Shown here: positions 5,385 through 13,230 of the stretch, one piece after another | Layout: each line of letters begins with the position of its first letter | Numbering within the stretch: the first letter of the stretch is position 1 | Virus record (IMG/VR): IMGVR_UViG_3300022748_000015 | Location: 1 to 64,000 of that record | DNA from: a virus | Strand: one strand, 5' to 3' | Length of the DNA stretch: 64,000 bases | The notes under the pieces: generated by a model | The model's database searches: none | Seen by the model: the letters and a program-made list of their open reading frames with translations, nothing else | What the model was told of the DNA's origin: nothing | Translations under genes and position numbers: made by a program

Positions 5385-5478
5385 TTCGTGTACCGTGACA
5401 ATACAACTGAAAAAGAAAACGAAAACAAGTCCCCAGGACAATAAACGACCTACTAACCAATAGAAAGGCGGTCGCTAA

Positions 5479-6108
5479 ATGAAATGGCTAATTGGAATAG
5501 TCAGCATGCTACTGGTAACGGGATGTGCAACACCCCTGAGCCACACAGCAAGCACTCAGTTTGTATTTGCTGACAATATGAAATCGCACATTGAAAATTC
5601 AAACGTGATGAATATTGTCAGAGGTGAGACAATTACAAACAAACTTAAGGTAACATCTCTAGACTCGCTCGCAGCTTCTGCAGCGAAAAAAGCGATGCTC
5701 CGTAAGTTAGAAACAAATGCATCGAAAATCAGTACCACAGTCCTCGCTCTCAAAAAGACAGTAGGACATACCTTCTATGCATTCTCTGGTGCCAGCCCCT
5801 CAGGCTGGGACTGCTCGGGGTTGGTTATGTGGGCGTACCAGCAAATGGGTGTCGAACTCGAACACCGAGCATCTATGCAACAACTAGCAGGGCCTATGAC
5901 AACCAAGCCTAAGGTCGGCGATATTGTTGCATTTACCTATAAAGGTAAAGGATCCCGATATGGTGCCTACCACGTGGGGATCTATCTAGGAGAGGATAAG
6001 ATGATCAACGCTCCTAGACCCGGTGCATCAACTGCTATAGAGTCCATCTCTAAGTTTGCCGGTTCTTATAGCACGGTCACTTACACCCGAATCTTGGAAA
6101 CTTTATAA
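5479..6108 (+). CDS. NlpC/P60 lipoprotein peptidoglycan hydrolase
   Basis: 209 aa. Residues 1-16 are a lipoprotein signal peptide with lipobox LVTGC (lipidated Cys16). The C-terminal half is an NlpC/P60 cysteine-peptidase fold: nucleophile Cys112 in WDCSGLVMWAY, His165 in AYHVGIYLG and Asn177 as the third polar residue. Such enzymes cut peptide bonds in peptidoglycan stems. The start at ATG 5479 follows GAAAGGCGG. Followed by three small membrane proteins, so it is the likely endolysin. A lipid-anchored lysin is unusual: it could be exported by the host Sec system and held at the outer face of the membrane. Host-wall remodelling or superinfection exclusion are alternatives. Confidence 0.85.
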   Translation: MKWLIGIVSMLLVTGCATPLSHTASTQFVFADNMKSHIENSNVMNIVRGETITNKLKVTSLDSLAASAAKKAMLRKLETNASKISTTVLALKKTVGHTFYAFSGASPSGWDCSGLVMWAYQQMGVELEHRASMQQLAGPMTTKPKVGDIVAFTYKGKGSRYGAYHVGIYLGEDKMINAPRPGASTAIESISKFAGSYSTVTYTRILETL

Positions 6109-6138
6109 ATCAAAGCCCAAGATATTGAAAAACGACCT

Positions 6139-6170
6139 GAGCCACGTCGAAAAACTGGCTCTTTTAATTT
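6139..6170 (+). terminator. Terminator after lysin gene
   Basis: GAGCCA-CGTCGAAAAAC-TGGCTC stem followed by TTTTAATTTTT. Confidence 0.75.
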
Positions 6171-6175
6171 TTCAC

Positions 6176-6204
6176 TTTCAATTCCAAAACCTTTATGCTA
6201 AGAT
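6176..6204 (+). promoter_or_regulatory. Promoter giving a leaderless start
   Basis: TTTCAA (6176-6181), 17-bp spacer, TAAGAT (6199-6204). ATG 6211 lies six bases after the -10 box with no ribosome-binding site, so the RNA should begin at or next to the start codon. Confidence 0.65.
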
Positions 6205-6210
6205 AACGAC

Positions 6211-6438
6211 ATGATACTTAATGACCTAGGCACCGCAGTCCTAATTACTGCGATCATCATCTACGGAATCGCTATGATTTCGCTTTGCGTCTACGCACTC
6301 CGACTATCTAAGAAGATCCATGATCACGAGGAACTACAGAAGTCACTCCGCATCCGTCATCTTCTTGACCACCACGCCCAAACCCCTCTACTGGGAGTTG
6401 TAACCCCCCAAAACACCAAGGATTACGATGTTGCTTAA
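6211..6438 (+). CDS. Small membrane protein, holin candidate
   Basis: 75 aa. One membrane helix at residues 7-31 (AVLITAIIIYGIAMISLCVY and following), then a charged cytosolic tail (RLSKKIHDHEELQKSLRIRH). Probably translated from a leaderless RNA. It lies between the lysin and two further membrane proteins and overlaps the next gene by 11 bases. Position and topology fit a holin or anti-holin, but size and sequence match no holin family I recognise. Confidence 0.7.
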   Translation: MILNDLGTAVLITAIIIYGIAMISLCVYALRLSKKIHDHEELQKSLRIRHLLDHHAQTPLLGVVTPQNTKDYDVA

Positions 6439-6601
6439 AGTTCTTTTCTTCCTACGCTTTCTCAACTGGACTGCAGTTTCATCCTTGCTTGCTGCAATTG
6501 CTGCAGTAGTAGTGGCGTTTATTTCAACAAACTCCATTGCTCCCGCCATCTCCCTAACCGGATTATCCATCTCTCTAGCCCTTCTGGCATTAAGTGATTA
6601 A
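6428..6601 (+). CDS. 57-aa two-helix membrane protein, holin candidate
   Basis: 57 aa from ATG 6428, overlapping the previous gene by 11 bases. It has a basic start (MLLKVLFFLRFLNW), then helix 1 at about 14-35 (VSSLLAAIAAVVVAFIS) and helix 2 at about 39-56 (APAISLTGLSISLALLALSD). A short two-helix hairpin with a basic N-terminus is the classic shape of a class II holin. Of the three membrane genes here, I think this is the best holin candidate. Confidence 0.7.
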   Translation: MLLKVLFFLRFLNWTAVSSLLAAIAAVVVAFISTNSIAPAISLTGLSISLALLALSD

Positions 6602-6609
6602 ACCTGGAG

Positions 6610-6813
6610 ATGTCTGCATTTCTACATAGTCCCGTTTTAGTGATAAGCACTTTAGTTTGCTTTATTGGCGTAACACTGCTAGCTTTATTTTCACTGGCTT
6701 TCTTAATTACCCTAATTGGAGAGCCTGTAGACCGATATCAAGATATAAATGACGAAGAAGGAGCCCACCACCACTATGAGCACAAAGATAAAGCTCGACG
6801 TAGAAACAGCTGA
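6610..6813 (+). CDS. Small single-helix membrane protein
   Basis: 67 aa, ATG 6610 directly behind CCTGGAG. One long hydrophobic segment at residues 7-36 (VLVISTLVCFIGVTLLALFS and following), then an acidic and His-rich tail ending KDKARRRNS. The 3' end overlaps the next gene by 38 bases. Possible lysis accessory protein; inferred from position only. Confidence 0.65.
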   Translation: MSAFLHSPVLVISTLVCFIGVTLLALFSLAFLITLIGEPVDRYQDINDEEGAHHHYEHKDKARRRNS

Positions 6814-7105
6814 AGATTTCCGAGAGGCACTGCCCTCTTCAGGTCTTTTCGATATGCTCGACTGCGCCCTCTCGGTGCGCTCCAATGCTCTTGCAACTGT
6901 TGACGATATTGATCTCATTGTTACCCTTGTTGAGTCCGCCATAAATGTTGTTGACGTTAATATCTCGGCTGACTACGATACCCAGGGATTTCATATCGAA
7001 ATAATCGAGGTCCCTATTTCCATTGCCGAAGGTAAAAAGAATAAGCCAGCCTCTAAACCAAAACCAGCCCCTGCTATTGAAGACGAAGACGACTTCGATT
7101 TTTAG
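6776..7105 (+). CDS. Protein with acidic C-terminal tail
   Basis: 109 aa. ATG 6776 follows AGAAGGAG; the in-frame ATG at 6749 has no such site. Residues 1-80 look alpha/beta (STKIKLDVETAEDFREAL, IDLIVTLVESAINVVDVNI). Residues 83-98 form a Lys/Pro/Ala linker, and the last ten residues are AIEDEDDFDF. An acidic tip ending in Phe resembles the protein-recruiting tail of single-strand DNA-binding proteins. No family recognised. Confidence 0.7.
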   Translation: MSTKIKLDVETAEDFREALPSSGLFDMLDCALSVRSNALATVDDIDLIVTLVESAINVVDVNISADYDTQGFHIEIIEVPISIAEGKKNKPASKPKPAPAIEDEDDFDF

Positions 7106-7134
7106 TTGACACGAAAAATAAACCACAGTAAGGT
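7106..7134 (+). promoter_or_regulatory. Promoter with near-leaderless start
   Basis: TTGACA (7106-7111), 17-bp spacer, TAAGGT (7129-7134). ATG 7144 is nine bases after the -10 box, so the untranslated leader is about three bases at most. The -35 box overlaps the preceding stop region. Confidence 0.75.
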
Positions 7135-7143
7135 AAAGACATT

Positions 7144-7704
7144 ATGACTACCCACATCAAAAAGAATCAGCAGCTTCCGGAATACATCAACGAAGAGTTC
7201 AACATGCTCACAAGCACGGATACTCGTGATGAACTTATTCGCCAACTCCGTAATGCCGGGTGGACCTTGGAGTCCATCTCATCCGCAGCTAAGGTAACCC
7301 GTGAGCGTGTTCGACAGATCTCGAAGACCGCATACGTCACCCCTGAGCTAGCTCCTAAGCTTCTAGTTGAAATCCCAACTCCTCCAGTTAAGGCAGAGAA
7401 GCCAAAGCCAGAGTACATCGAGCCTCACCCAGATACCCTCGCACGTCTACTCGAGCTTCAGCCGTACGCTCAACAGGTTCGTGCTAATGGAACCAAGTAC
7501 CGCGAGGAAGGCGAGGAATATACAGCACTTGTTAACCACGCCCACACTGTTGAAGGTGTTACCCTTTACCGCCTTGCAAAGCGTCTCGGTGTTACTCACG
7601 GTGCTCTGCGCTTCCGCCTTGTCCGCTACGGCTACAAGAAGCCAGTAACTGCTAAGTCAAAGGTATACACCCCGATTGTTGCGGAGAATAGAGTTTCCAA
7701 GTGA
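7144..7704 (+). CDS. Two-HTH DNA-binding regulator (sigma region 4-like)
   Basis: 186 aa. The first helix-turn-helix is at about 26-62 (LIRQLRNAGWTLESISSA, VTRERVRQISK). The RERVRQI recognition helix is characteristic of sigma-70 region 4 and related proteins. A Pro/Lys linker follows (about 76-92). A second HTH sits at about 137-166 (GVTLYRLAKRLGVTHGALRF), next to a basic tail. It likely binds DNA at two half-sites. Expressed from its own promoter ahead of the redox genes and terminase, it is a good candidate for the early-to-late switch. It shares GTGA overlap with the next gene. Confidence 0.75.
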   Translation: MTTHIKKNQQLPEYINEEFNMLTSTDTRDELIRQLRNAGWTLESISSAAKVTRERVRQISKTAYVTPELAPKLLVEIPTPPVKAEKPKPEYIEPHPDTLARLLELQPYAQQVRANGTKYREEGEEYTALVNHAHTVEGVTLYRLAKRLGVTHGALRFRLVRYGYKKPVTAKSKVYTPIVAENRVSK

Positions 7705-8009
7705 CCGGATTCAGCTTTAAGAGCACTCACACCCTAAACATCGAGCGTCCAGAGCGTTACGTTAAGCAGTTAAACGCACATCTAGCTAATAAAGCAGAGC
7801 TTTACGAGGGTTTTCTACTCTTCCAAGACCTCGGAGCTGGAGAAGCTGAACCTCTAGATAATAAGATTCAGCTCACTGCTTACTCGGATTCCGAAGAAGG
7901 TCTTAACAAGATCCAAAATATTCTTGCTAAGCACCTCTACAAATTTGCAAAAGTGACTGACCAAGACCCTATCTGGAATCTGGAGAAGAAAAATGTTAAC
8001 AATAACTAA
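7701..8009 (+). CDS. DUF2218 family protein
   Basis: 102 aa, GTG 7701 overlapping the previous stop (GTGA). The conserved DUF2218 signature is present: RPERYVKQLNAHLANKAE near the N-terminus, a beta strand IQLTAYSDSEEGL, and KIQNILAKHLYKFAK at the C-terminus. In bacteria DUF2218 genes often sit near siderophore or iron-uptake genes; the biochemical role is not settled. Here it precedes and overlaps thioredoxin reductase by 17 bases, pointing to an iron or redox role. I am fairly sure of the family, not of the function. Confidence 0.75.
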   Translation: MTGFSFKSTHTLNIERPERYVKQLNAHLANKAELYEGFLLFQDLGAGEAEPLDNKIQLTAYSDSEEGLNKIQNILAKHLYKFAKVTDQDPIWNLEKKNVNNN

Positions 8010-8940
8010 CTCAGCAGGACAACTTGTAGAGCTTGAAGATGTAGTAATTATTGGTTCCGGCCCTGCCGGTTACACCGCCGCTATCTATGCAGCACGTGCT
8101 GGACTGAGCGTTACGGTTGTTGCAGGCTCCCTCGAGCCGGGTGGCGAGCTAATGAAGACCACTGAAGTAGAGAATTACCCCGGCTTCCAAGTGGGAATTC
8201 AGGGTCCAGAGCTCATGGCAAACCTTCAGGAGCAGGCAGAACGCTTCGGAGCCAAGATTATCTATGAAAATGCTATAGATCTTCTCAAAACTGACGATCC
8301 AGCCTACACGGTATCCCTTGAATATGGAGAATTTATCCATACAAAGGCCGTAATTGCCTCTACTGGGGCTGCGTACCGCAAGCTAAACGTTGATTACGAG
8401 GCAGAAAACCGCCTTGCAGGTCATGGAATTAGCTACTGCGCCACTTGTGACGGCTTTTTCTTTAAGGATAAGTACGTTGCTGTCATCGGAGGTGGAGATT
8501 CTGCCCTTGAAGAGGCCAACTTCCTCACTAAGTTTGCTAAGAAAGTCTTCCTAATCCACCGCCGAGACTCATTCAAGGCCTCTAAGGCAATGCAGGATAA
8601 GGTTTTCAACAACCCAAAGATTGAAATCATCTGGAATGCAGAGGTGTCGGAGTTTATTGGCGAGGAAAAGCTAGCCGGAATCACCCTTTCTAATGGCGAT
8701 GCCCTAGCAATTGACGGTCTTTTCGTTGCAATTGGATCAATTCCACGTGCTGATCTCTTTGATGGCTTGGTTGAACTCGATGATCAAGGTTTTATCAAGG
8801 TTAAAGGACGTAGCTCACTCACCGGAACCGACGGTTTATTTGCTTGCGGTGATGTAATTGACCCTAAATACCGTCAAGCAATCACTGCTGCAGCCTCTGG
8901 CTGTGTTGCTGCGCTTGATGTTGAAGAGTATCTAGGGTAA
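7993..8940 (+). CDS. trxB: Thioredoxin reductase
   Basis: 315 aa, the normal length of bacterial low-Mr thioredoxin reductase, which passes electrons from NADPH through FAD to thioredoxin. All key motifs are intact: FAD-binding GSGPAG (21-26), redox pair CATC (149-152), NADPH-binding GGGDSA (166-171) with HRR for the 2'-phosphate (189-191), and the second FAD motif GDV (286-288). The start at ATG 7993 has CTGGAGAAG upstream. No thioredoxin gene is in this window, so it would act on host thioredoxin. Likely effects are boosted ribonucleotide reduction or peroxide defence during infection. It sits between a DUF2218 gene and the terminase. Confidence 0.95.
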   Translation: MLTITNSAGQLVELEDVVIIGSGPAGYTAAIYAARAGLSVTVVAGSLEPGGELMKTTEVENYPGFQVGIQGPELMANLQEQAERFGAKIIYENAIDLLKTDDPAYTVSLEYGEFIHTKAVIASTGAAYRKLNVDYEAENRLAGHGISYCATCDGFFFKDKYVAVIGGGDSALEEANFLTKFAKKVFLIHRRDSFKASKAMQDKVFNNPKIEIIWNAEVSEFIGEEKLAGITLSNGDALAIDGLFVAIGSIPRADLFDGLVELDDQGFIKVKGRSSLTGTDGLFACGDVIDPKYRQAITAAASGCVAALDVEEYLG

Positions 8941-8946
8941 ATTTAA

Positions 8947-8954
8947 GGTAGAAT
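8947..8954 (+). promoter_or_regulatory. -35-less late promoter, leaderless
   Basis: GGTAGAAT followed by six bases and then ATG 8961. No -35 box stands at 16-18 bp. It is one of several GGTANAAT boxes that precede structural genes. No ribosome-binding site precedes the terminase ATG, as expected for leaderless translation. Confidence 0.65.
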
Positions 8955-8960
8955 AGCCGT

Positions 8961-10376
8961 ATGGGCAAATCAATTATGGAGATTTTGGCTGCTTTGCCGC
9001 CAGATGAGCGTGCTCTTGCACTCCAAGACATGGATCCAGACCAACTTCTATGGGACTGGTCTGTCTGGGGTCGCCCGGAGCAGCAAGCTCCTGAAGGTGA
9101 TTGGAATATTTGGCTTGTTCTAGCTGGTCGTGGTTTTGGGAAGACTCGCCTAGCATCTGAATGGGTTCGTGAGCAGGCAAAATACACCACCACTGGCCAA
9201 CGTCGTTTCGCTTTAGTTGCTCGTACCGCAGCTGACGTACGTGACGTTATCGTTGAAGGTGAGTCTGGCATCATGAATGTTAGCCCTCCTAGCGAAAAAC
9301 CTCTATACGAGCCTTCAAAACGTCGTCTAACGTGGCCAAATGGCAATACTGCCTCGCTTTTTACTGCTGATGAACCTGACTCACTTCGTGGTCCTCAGTT
9401 CACACACGCATGGGGTGATGAGATTGCAGCCTGGAGACAGACTCCAGATGCCGCAGGTATGACCGCGTTTGATAACTTACGTGTTGGTACTCGTCTTGGC
9501 GCTCAGCCAAAGATCCTTGTAACCACTACGCCTAAGCGAACTCCACTTCTTTATAAGCTAATTGAAGAAGAAAAGACCGGTCGAGTAGCAATTACCCGTG
9601 GTTCTACTATGGATAATGCTGGAAACCTTGCTTCTGCCTATCTTGACACCATGCTTGGCGTTTACGAAGGTACTTCCCTGGCTCGCCAGGAGCTTTATGG
9701 TGAAATGTTGGAGGCTCAAGAAGGCGCTATGTGGACTGAAGAGTCCATTGAAGCCGGACGAGAGAGCTACTACCCACTTTCAACTCCTCTACGAGTTATT
9801 GGTGTTGACCCTTCGGTTGCCGAGAACCCTCGAGATGAGTGCGGTATCGTTGTCTGTGCTTCGACCTCGGAGTCTGACCTATATAAGCGCAACGCCTGGG
9901 TTCTAGAAGATGCTTCAATCCACGGTTCTCCAACCGTTTGGGCACAAAAAGTTGTAGAAATGGCTCGCAAATGGGGCTGTCCAGTTGTCGCTGAGGTTAA
10001 TCAGGGTGGTGCATTGGTTAAAAATGCTATCCATACCATCGATCCAAGCATTAAAGTGCTTGAAGTTCACTCAAAACAGGGTAAGCAACTGCGTGCAGAG
10101 CCTATTACCCTTGCTTACGAGCAGCAACGTGTTCACCACGTAGGGTATTTGTCTGATCTAGAGACTCAGATGATCTCATGGGTACCTGGAGAAGGTAAAT
10201 CACCGGACCGAGTAGATGCTTTGGTGCATGCTTTGACCGCACTTCTCATCAAACCTCCTGCTGGATTTACTGGCGGTAAGATCCGAGCTCGTTCTATGTC
10301 CGACAGAAAGATCGGATTACCTCAAACTGGACGCGGATCTACTGGCCGCGGGGCAGGAATCTTCCGAGTACGATGA
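8961..10376 (+). CDS. Terminase large subunit
   Basis: 471 aa. N-terminal packaging ATPase: Walker A AGRGFGKT (55-62), Walker B with catalytic Glu in HAWGDE (149-154) and coupling motif TTTP (188-191). C-terminal RNase H-like nuclease: Asp283 in GVDPS, Glu345 in AEVNQGG and an Asp pair in DRVDALVHAL (416-419). The protein cuts and pumps the genome through the portal. No small terminase subunit is obvious next to it; the two-HTH protein at 7144 or the small HTH protein at 54643 could serve. Confidence 0.95.
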   Translation: MGKSIMEILAALPPDERALALQDMDPDQLLWDWSVWGRPEQQAPEGDWNIWLVLAGRGFGKTRLASEWVREQAKYTTTGQRRFALVARTAADVRDVIVEGESGIMNVSPPSEKPLYEPSKRRLTWPNGNTASLFTADEPDSLRGPQFTHAWGDEIAAWRQTPDAAGMTAFDNLRVGTRLGAQPKILVTTTPKRTPLLYKLIEEEKTGRVAITRGSTMDNAGNLASAYLDTMLGVYEGTSLARQELYGEMLEAQEGAMWTEESIEAGRESYYPLSTPLRVIGVDPSVAENPRDECGIVVCASTSESDLYKRNAWVLEDASIHGSPTVWAQKVVEMARKWGCPVVAEVNQGGALVKNAIHTIDPSIKVLEVHSKQGKQLRAEPITLAYEQQRVHHVGYLSDLETQMISWVPGEGKSPDRVDALVHALTALLIKPPAGFTGGKIRARSMSDRKIGLPQTGRGSTGRGAGIFRVR

Positions 10377-10726
10377 AAATACTTCTAGATGTTTTTCCAG
10401 CGCACGTAGTTGCTGCTGCACCAGGCCAATTCGAGTCCGTAGAGGATATTAAGTCAGATCCCCCGACTCCAGGAACGCACTATGTAGGCACCACCCGCGT
10501 AATCATCACCGAAGATATGATTCTGGTTGCTCAGGATAGCCCAGAAGGCGCTAAGATTGTATTTCGGGAGAGATATCACACACTCATCAATGGCGTTGAG
10601 AATAGAGTAATTACCGATTCAGGCAAGATGTTGGCCTTTAAAAAGGACACAAATTGTGGCTGCGGGTCTAGATTACGTGGTTGGAACCCATATAAGACCA
10701 TAAACTCTATAAAGGACCCAGACTAA
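10373..10726 (+). CDS. Conserved hypothetical with CGCG motif
   Basis: 117 aa, overlapping the terminase by four bases (ATGA) and the next start by one. Mostly beta: VVAAAPGQFESVEDI, YVGTTRVIITEDMILVAQD, KIVFRERY. The end carries TNCGCGSRLRGWNPY, a compact Cys/Arg motif that could bind metal or nucleic acid. Position between terminase and portal suggests a packaging or head role. No named family. Confidence 0.75.
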   Translation: MKILLDVFPAHVVAAAPGQFESVEDIKSDPPTPGTHYVGTTRVIITEDMILVAQDSPEGAKIVFRERYHTLINGVENRVITDSGKMLAFKKDTNCGCGSRLRGWNPYKTINSIKDPD

Positions 10727-11013
10727 TGCTAGATCTATTCCCATTCCTACTTTTGACCTTAGCCGCGTTCAGAGTTACCCGTTTAATCACAACTGACACC
10801 ATTCTGGAGCCAGTACGTAATAAAATCTGGTCTAAATGGCCGCCAAGTACTCAGTTTGGATACCTTTTCACCTGCAACTGGTGTACGGGAATGTGGGTAG
10901 CAGGCGCAACTATAGGATTCTACGCACTCTTTCCATATCAGACGCTTATGGTATCATTAGTACTGTCGATATCTGCACTCGTTGGGATTATCTCAACCCA
11001 CCTAGATCGCTAA
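10726..11013 (+). CDS. DUF1360 membrane protein
   Basis: 95 aa. The N-terminus LFPFLLLTLAAFRVTRLITT followed by DTILEPVRNKIW, and the central YLFTCNWCTGMWVAG, are the hallmarks of DUF1360. A second and third hydrophobic segment complete a small membrane protein (about 55-70 and 75-90). DUF1360 occurs in Firmicutes, Actinobacteria and many phages; function unknown. It overlaps the upstream gene by one base. Confidence 0.8.
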   Translation: MLDLFPFLLLTLAAFRVTRLITTDTILEPVRNKIWSKWPPSTQFGYLFTCNWCTGMWVAGATIGFYALFPYQTLMVSLVLSISALVGIISTHLDR

Positions 11014-11028
11014 GCACAGGGAGATCCC

Positions 11029-12753
11029 TTGGGAATTTTCAAGAAGAACCAGAACCAGATGCCAAGAGTGGCACCTGGTCCTCAGATTAGAGCAGCTGCG
11101 CCTCGCAACACGACTCCAATCGCACCTGGCGTTTCCATGGACTCGTTCGGAATCATCTACGCAGAGCCTGCTGCATTCAACTCTCCACGTCCACTGACTG
11201 CTGCTGCAGCTCAAATGAAGATTGGCGATGCAAACGAGGCTACCCAGTTCAAGCAACGCCGTCAATCAGCTGCAGCTAGCTGGCAAGCAGAGGCCTGGGA
11301 GTACTACGACGCCATTGGTGAAATTAAGTACGCCTTCAATCTAGTTGCAAACGTTGTTTCTCGCATCCGCCTATACGCTGCTGTTGTTGATGACCCAGCC
11401 GAGGCTCCGGTTTCAGTAAAGAAGTCTTCGACCGTTTCTCAGGAACTAGCAACTGCTGCAGAGCGTGCACTTACTCGTCTTGATTCAGCTTATGGAGGCC
11501 AGGCAGGTCTTCTTAAAGATGCAGCTCTAAACCTTCAGGTTACTGGAGAATGCTACCTTGTTCAGGTTCCAGAACGTATCGGCTCACGCTTGCCCGAGTC
11601 ATGGGATATCCGTTCGACAGATGAGCTCCAGGTCGATGCTCGTGGTAACTATGTAATCAGCCCTATGCGTGATGTTTCTGGTGGATCTTCAAGCCAGACC
11701 AGCAAGAATGCAATCAAGCTTCCTTCAGATGCTTTCATTGGTCGCATTTGGAAGTCTCACCCTCGCTACTCTTTGGAGTCTGACAGCTCGCTACGCGGCC
11801 TCTTAGACCTCTGTGCAGAACTACTGCTTCTTAACCGTACTTTCCGTGCTACGGCCCGTTCTCGCCTCAATGCGGGTGCACTCTACCTACCTGATGGTCT
11901 ATCGGTTGCAGCGTCTCCAGACCCTGACTACCCATACGACGAGAATGGCGAGTATAACGAGCTTTACAACGCTGAAGAAGCAGCTGATGATTTCGAGGAT
12001 CAACTCCTCGACGCAATGACTACTCCGATTAAAGACGAGGATTCTGCCAGCGCTGTAGTTCCACTGATTATCCGTGGTCCATCAGAGCTTGGTGACAAAA
12101 TCAAGCAGTTCAAGTTTGAGCGTTCATTCGACGACTCGCTGGTTGCTCGTGCTGACCGAGTTCTTGACCGCATCATGCAGGGTCTGGATGTTCCAAAGGA
12201 CATCGTTTCTGGTCTTGCCAACGTTAAGTACTCTAATGCTCTGCAGATCGACGAGTCACTCTACAAGGCCCACATCGAGCCAATGATGCTTCTAATTGCA
12301 GATGCTTTGACAGTTGTCTATCTGCGTCCATATCTAATCTCAATTGGCTATGAAGAGCAGGAAGTAAACCGCCTCAACGTTTGGTATGACCCAAGTCTGA
12401 TTGCCACTCGTAACGACCGTGCAGCAGATGCTGACGCTGGTTTCGATAAGATGGCAATTTCATATGATACCTGGCGTCGTACTCATGGATTCTCTGACCA
12501 GGATGCACCAACTCCAACTGAAGTTGCTCTACGCCTGATTATCGAGAAGGGTGCAGTTGATCCTCAGACTACTGCATCAATTCTTGGTGGTATTGCCCCT
12601 GAACTTATGCAGAAGGCATTCAACGCCAACCAAGAAGCCTCTAAGGCTCCAATGCCTCAGGATGTTCTAGATGCTCTATCTGGAAATCCAGGAGCACCAG
12701 CAGCGACAGAAGCTACACCAACATCACCACCACTAGCAGAACCAGGGGCATAA
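11029..12753 (+). CDS. Portal protein
   Basis: 574 aa. The start is TTG 11029, with AGGGAG six bases upstream; no better start is in frame. The protein has the actinophage portal pattern: an early AEAWEYYDAIGEIKYAFNLV helix and VSRIRLYAA strand, a wing, then IWKSHPRYSLESDSSLRG, a stem and crown region with LDRIMQGLDVPKDIVSGLAN (about 376-395), and a Pro/Ala-rich tail. It forms the dodecameric ring through which DNA enters. It follows the terminase by two small genes, the normal order. Confidence 0.88.
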   Translation: MGIFKKNQNQMPRVAPGPQIRAAAPRNTTPIAPGVSMDSFGIIYAEPAAFNSPRPLTAAAAQMKIGDANEATQFKQRRQSAAASWQAEAWEYYDAIGEIKYAFNLVANVVSRIRLYAAVVDDPAEAPVSVKKSSTVSQELATAAERALTRLDSAYGGQAGLLKDAALNLQVTGECYLVQVPERIGSRLPESWDIRSTDELQVDARGNYVISPMRDVSGGSSSQTSKNAIKLPSDAFIGRIWKSHPRYSLESDSSLRGLLDLCAELLLLNRTFRATARSRLNAGALYLPDGLSVAASPDPDYPYDENGEYNELYNAEEAADDFEDQLLDAMTTPIKDEDSASAVVPLIIRGPSELGDKIKQFKFERSFDDSLVARADRVLDRIMQGLDVPKDIVSGLANVKYSNALQIDESLYKAHIEPMMLLIADALTVVYLRPYLISIGYEEQEVNRLNVWYDPSLIATRNDRAADADAGFDKMAISYDTWRRTHGFSDQDAPTPTEVALRLIIEKGAVDPQTTASILGGIAPELMQKAFNANQEASKAPMPQDVLDALSGNPGAPAATEATPTSPPLAEPGA

Positions 12754-12754
12754 C

Positions 12755-13216
12755 ATGGCCGATTTTGAACAGAATATTCCACTAGCCGAGCAGCTTGCTC
12801 ACGTTCTAGGCGATACAGTTGTAGCCAAGTTCTTGGCACACGGTTATCACTGGAACGTAAAGGGCTTTGACTTCAAGGAGTTCCACGCTTTCTTTGAAGA
12901 GATCTACAGCGAGTTCGATGATGCAATCGACCCGCTAGCAGAGAACATTCTCAAGCTTGGTTTTGATGCACCATACCTTCTGGAAGATTTCACTACTCTT
13001 ACTTGCATCCAGCAAGAGCGCATTGAGAATGGCTCAGCTAACGAGATGGCTCAGTCGCTACTGAAGATCAACAATGGTGTTGTCGACCACTACAAGGAAA
13101 TCTTCACTACCGCAAATAGTATGAACGAGCAGGGAATTGCAAACTTTGTTGCAGACCAGATCGATCGTCACCAGAAGATCTCGTGGCAGCTACGTGCAAC
13201 CCTAAGCCTGCAATAA
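12755..13216 (+). CDS. dps: Dps-family ferritin-like protein
   Basis: 153 aa, within the Dps size range. The inter-subunit ferroxidase site has the Dps spacing: His32 (HWNVKG), His44, Asp59 and Glu63, which match E. coli Dps His51, His63, Asp78 and Glu82 at intervals of 12, 15 and 4. Dps 12-mers oxidise Fe(II) with peroxide, store iron and shield DNA. It starts two bases after the portal stop and is followed by a terminator, so it is co-transcribed with terminase and portal. The N-terminus is too short to supply the Lys-rich DNA-binding tail of E. coli Dps, which argues for iron and peroxide detoxification rather than DNA compaction. Confidence 0.92.
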   Translation: MADFEQNIPLAEQLAHVLGDTVVAKFLAHGYHWNVKGFDFKEFHAFFEEIYSEFDDAIDPLAENILKLGFDAPYLLEDFTTLTCIQQERIENGSANEMAQSLLKINNGVVDHYKEIFTTANSMNEQGIANFVADQIDRHQKISWQLRATLSLQ

Positions 13217-13230
13217 CTCTTAAAAAGTTA

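Noticed and set aside
8882-9346. 154-codon ORF antisense to the terminase start
   Set aside because: It covers the terminase promoter and start on the other strand and has an Arg/Ser-rich shadow composition.
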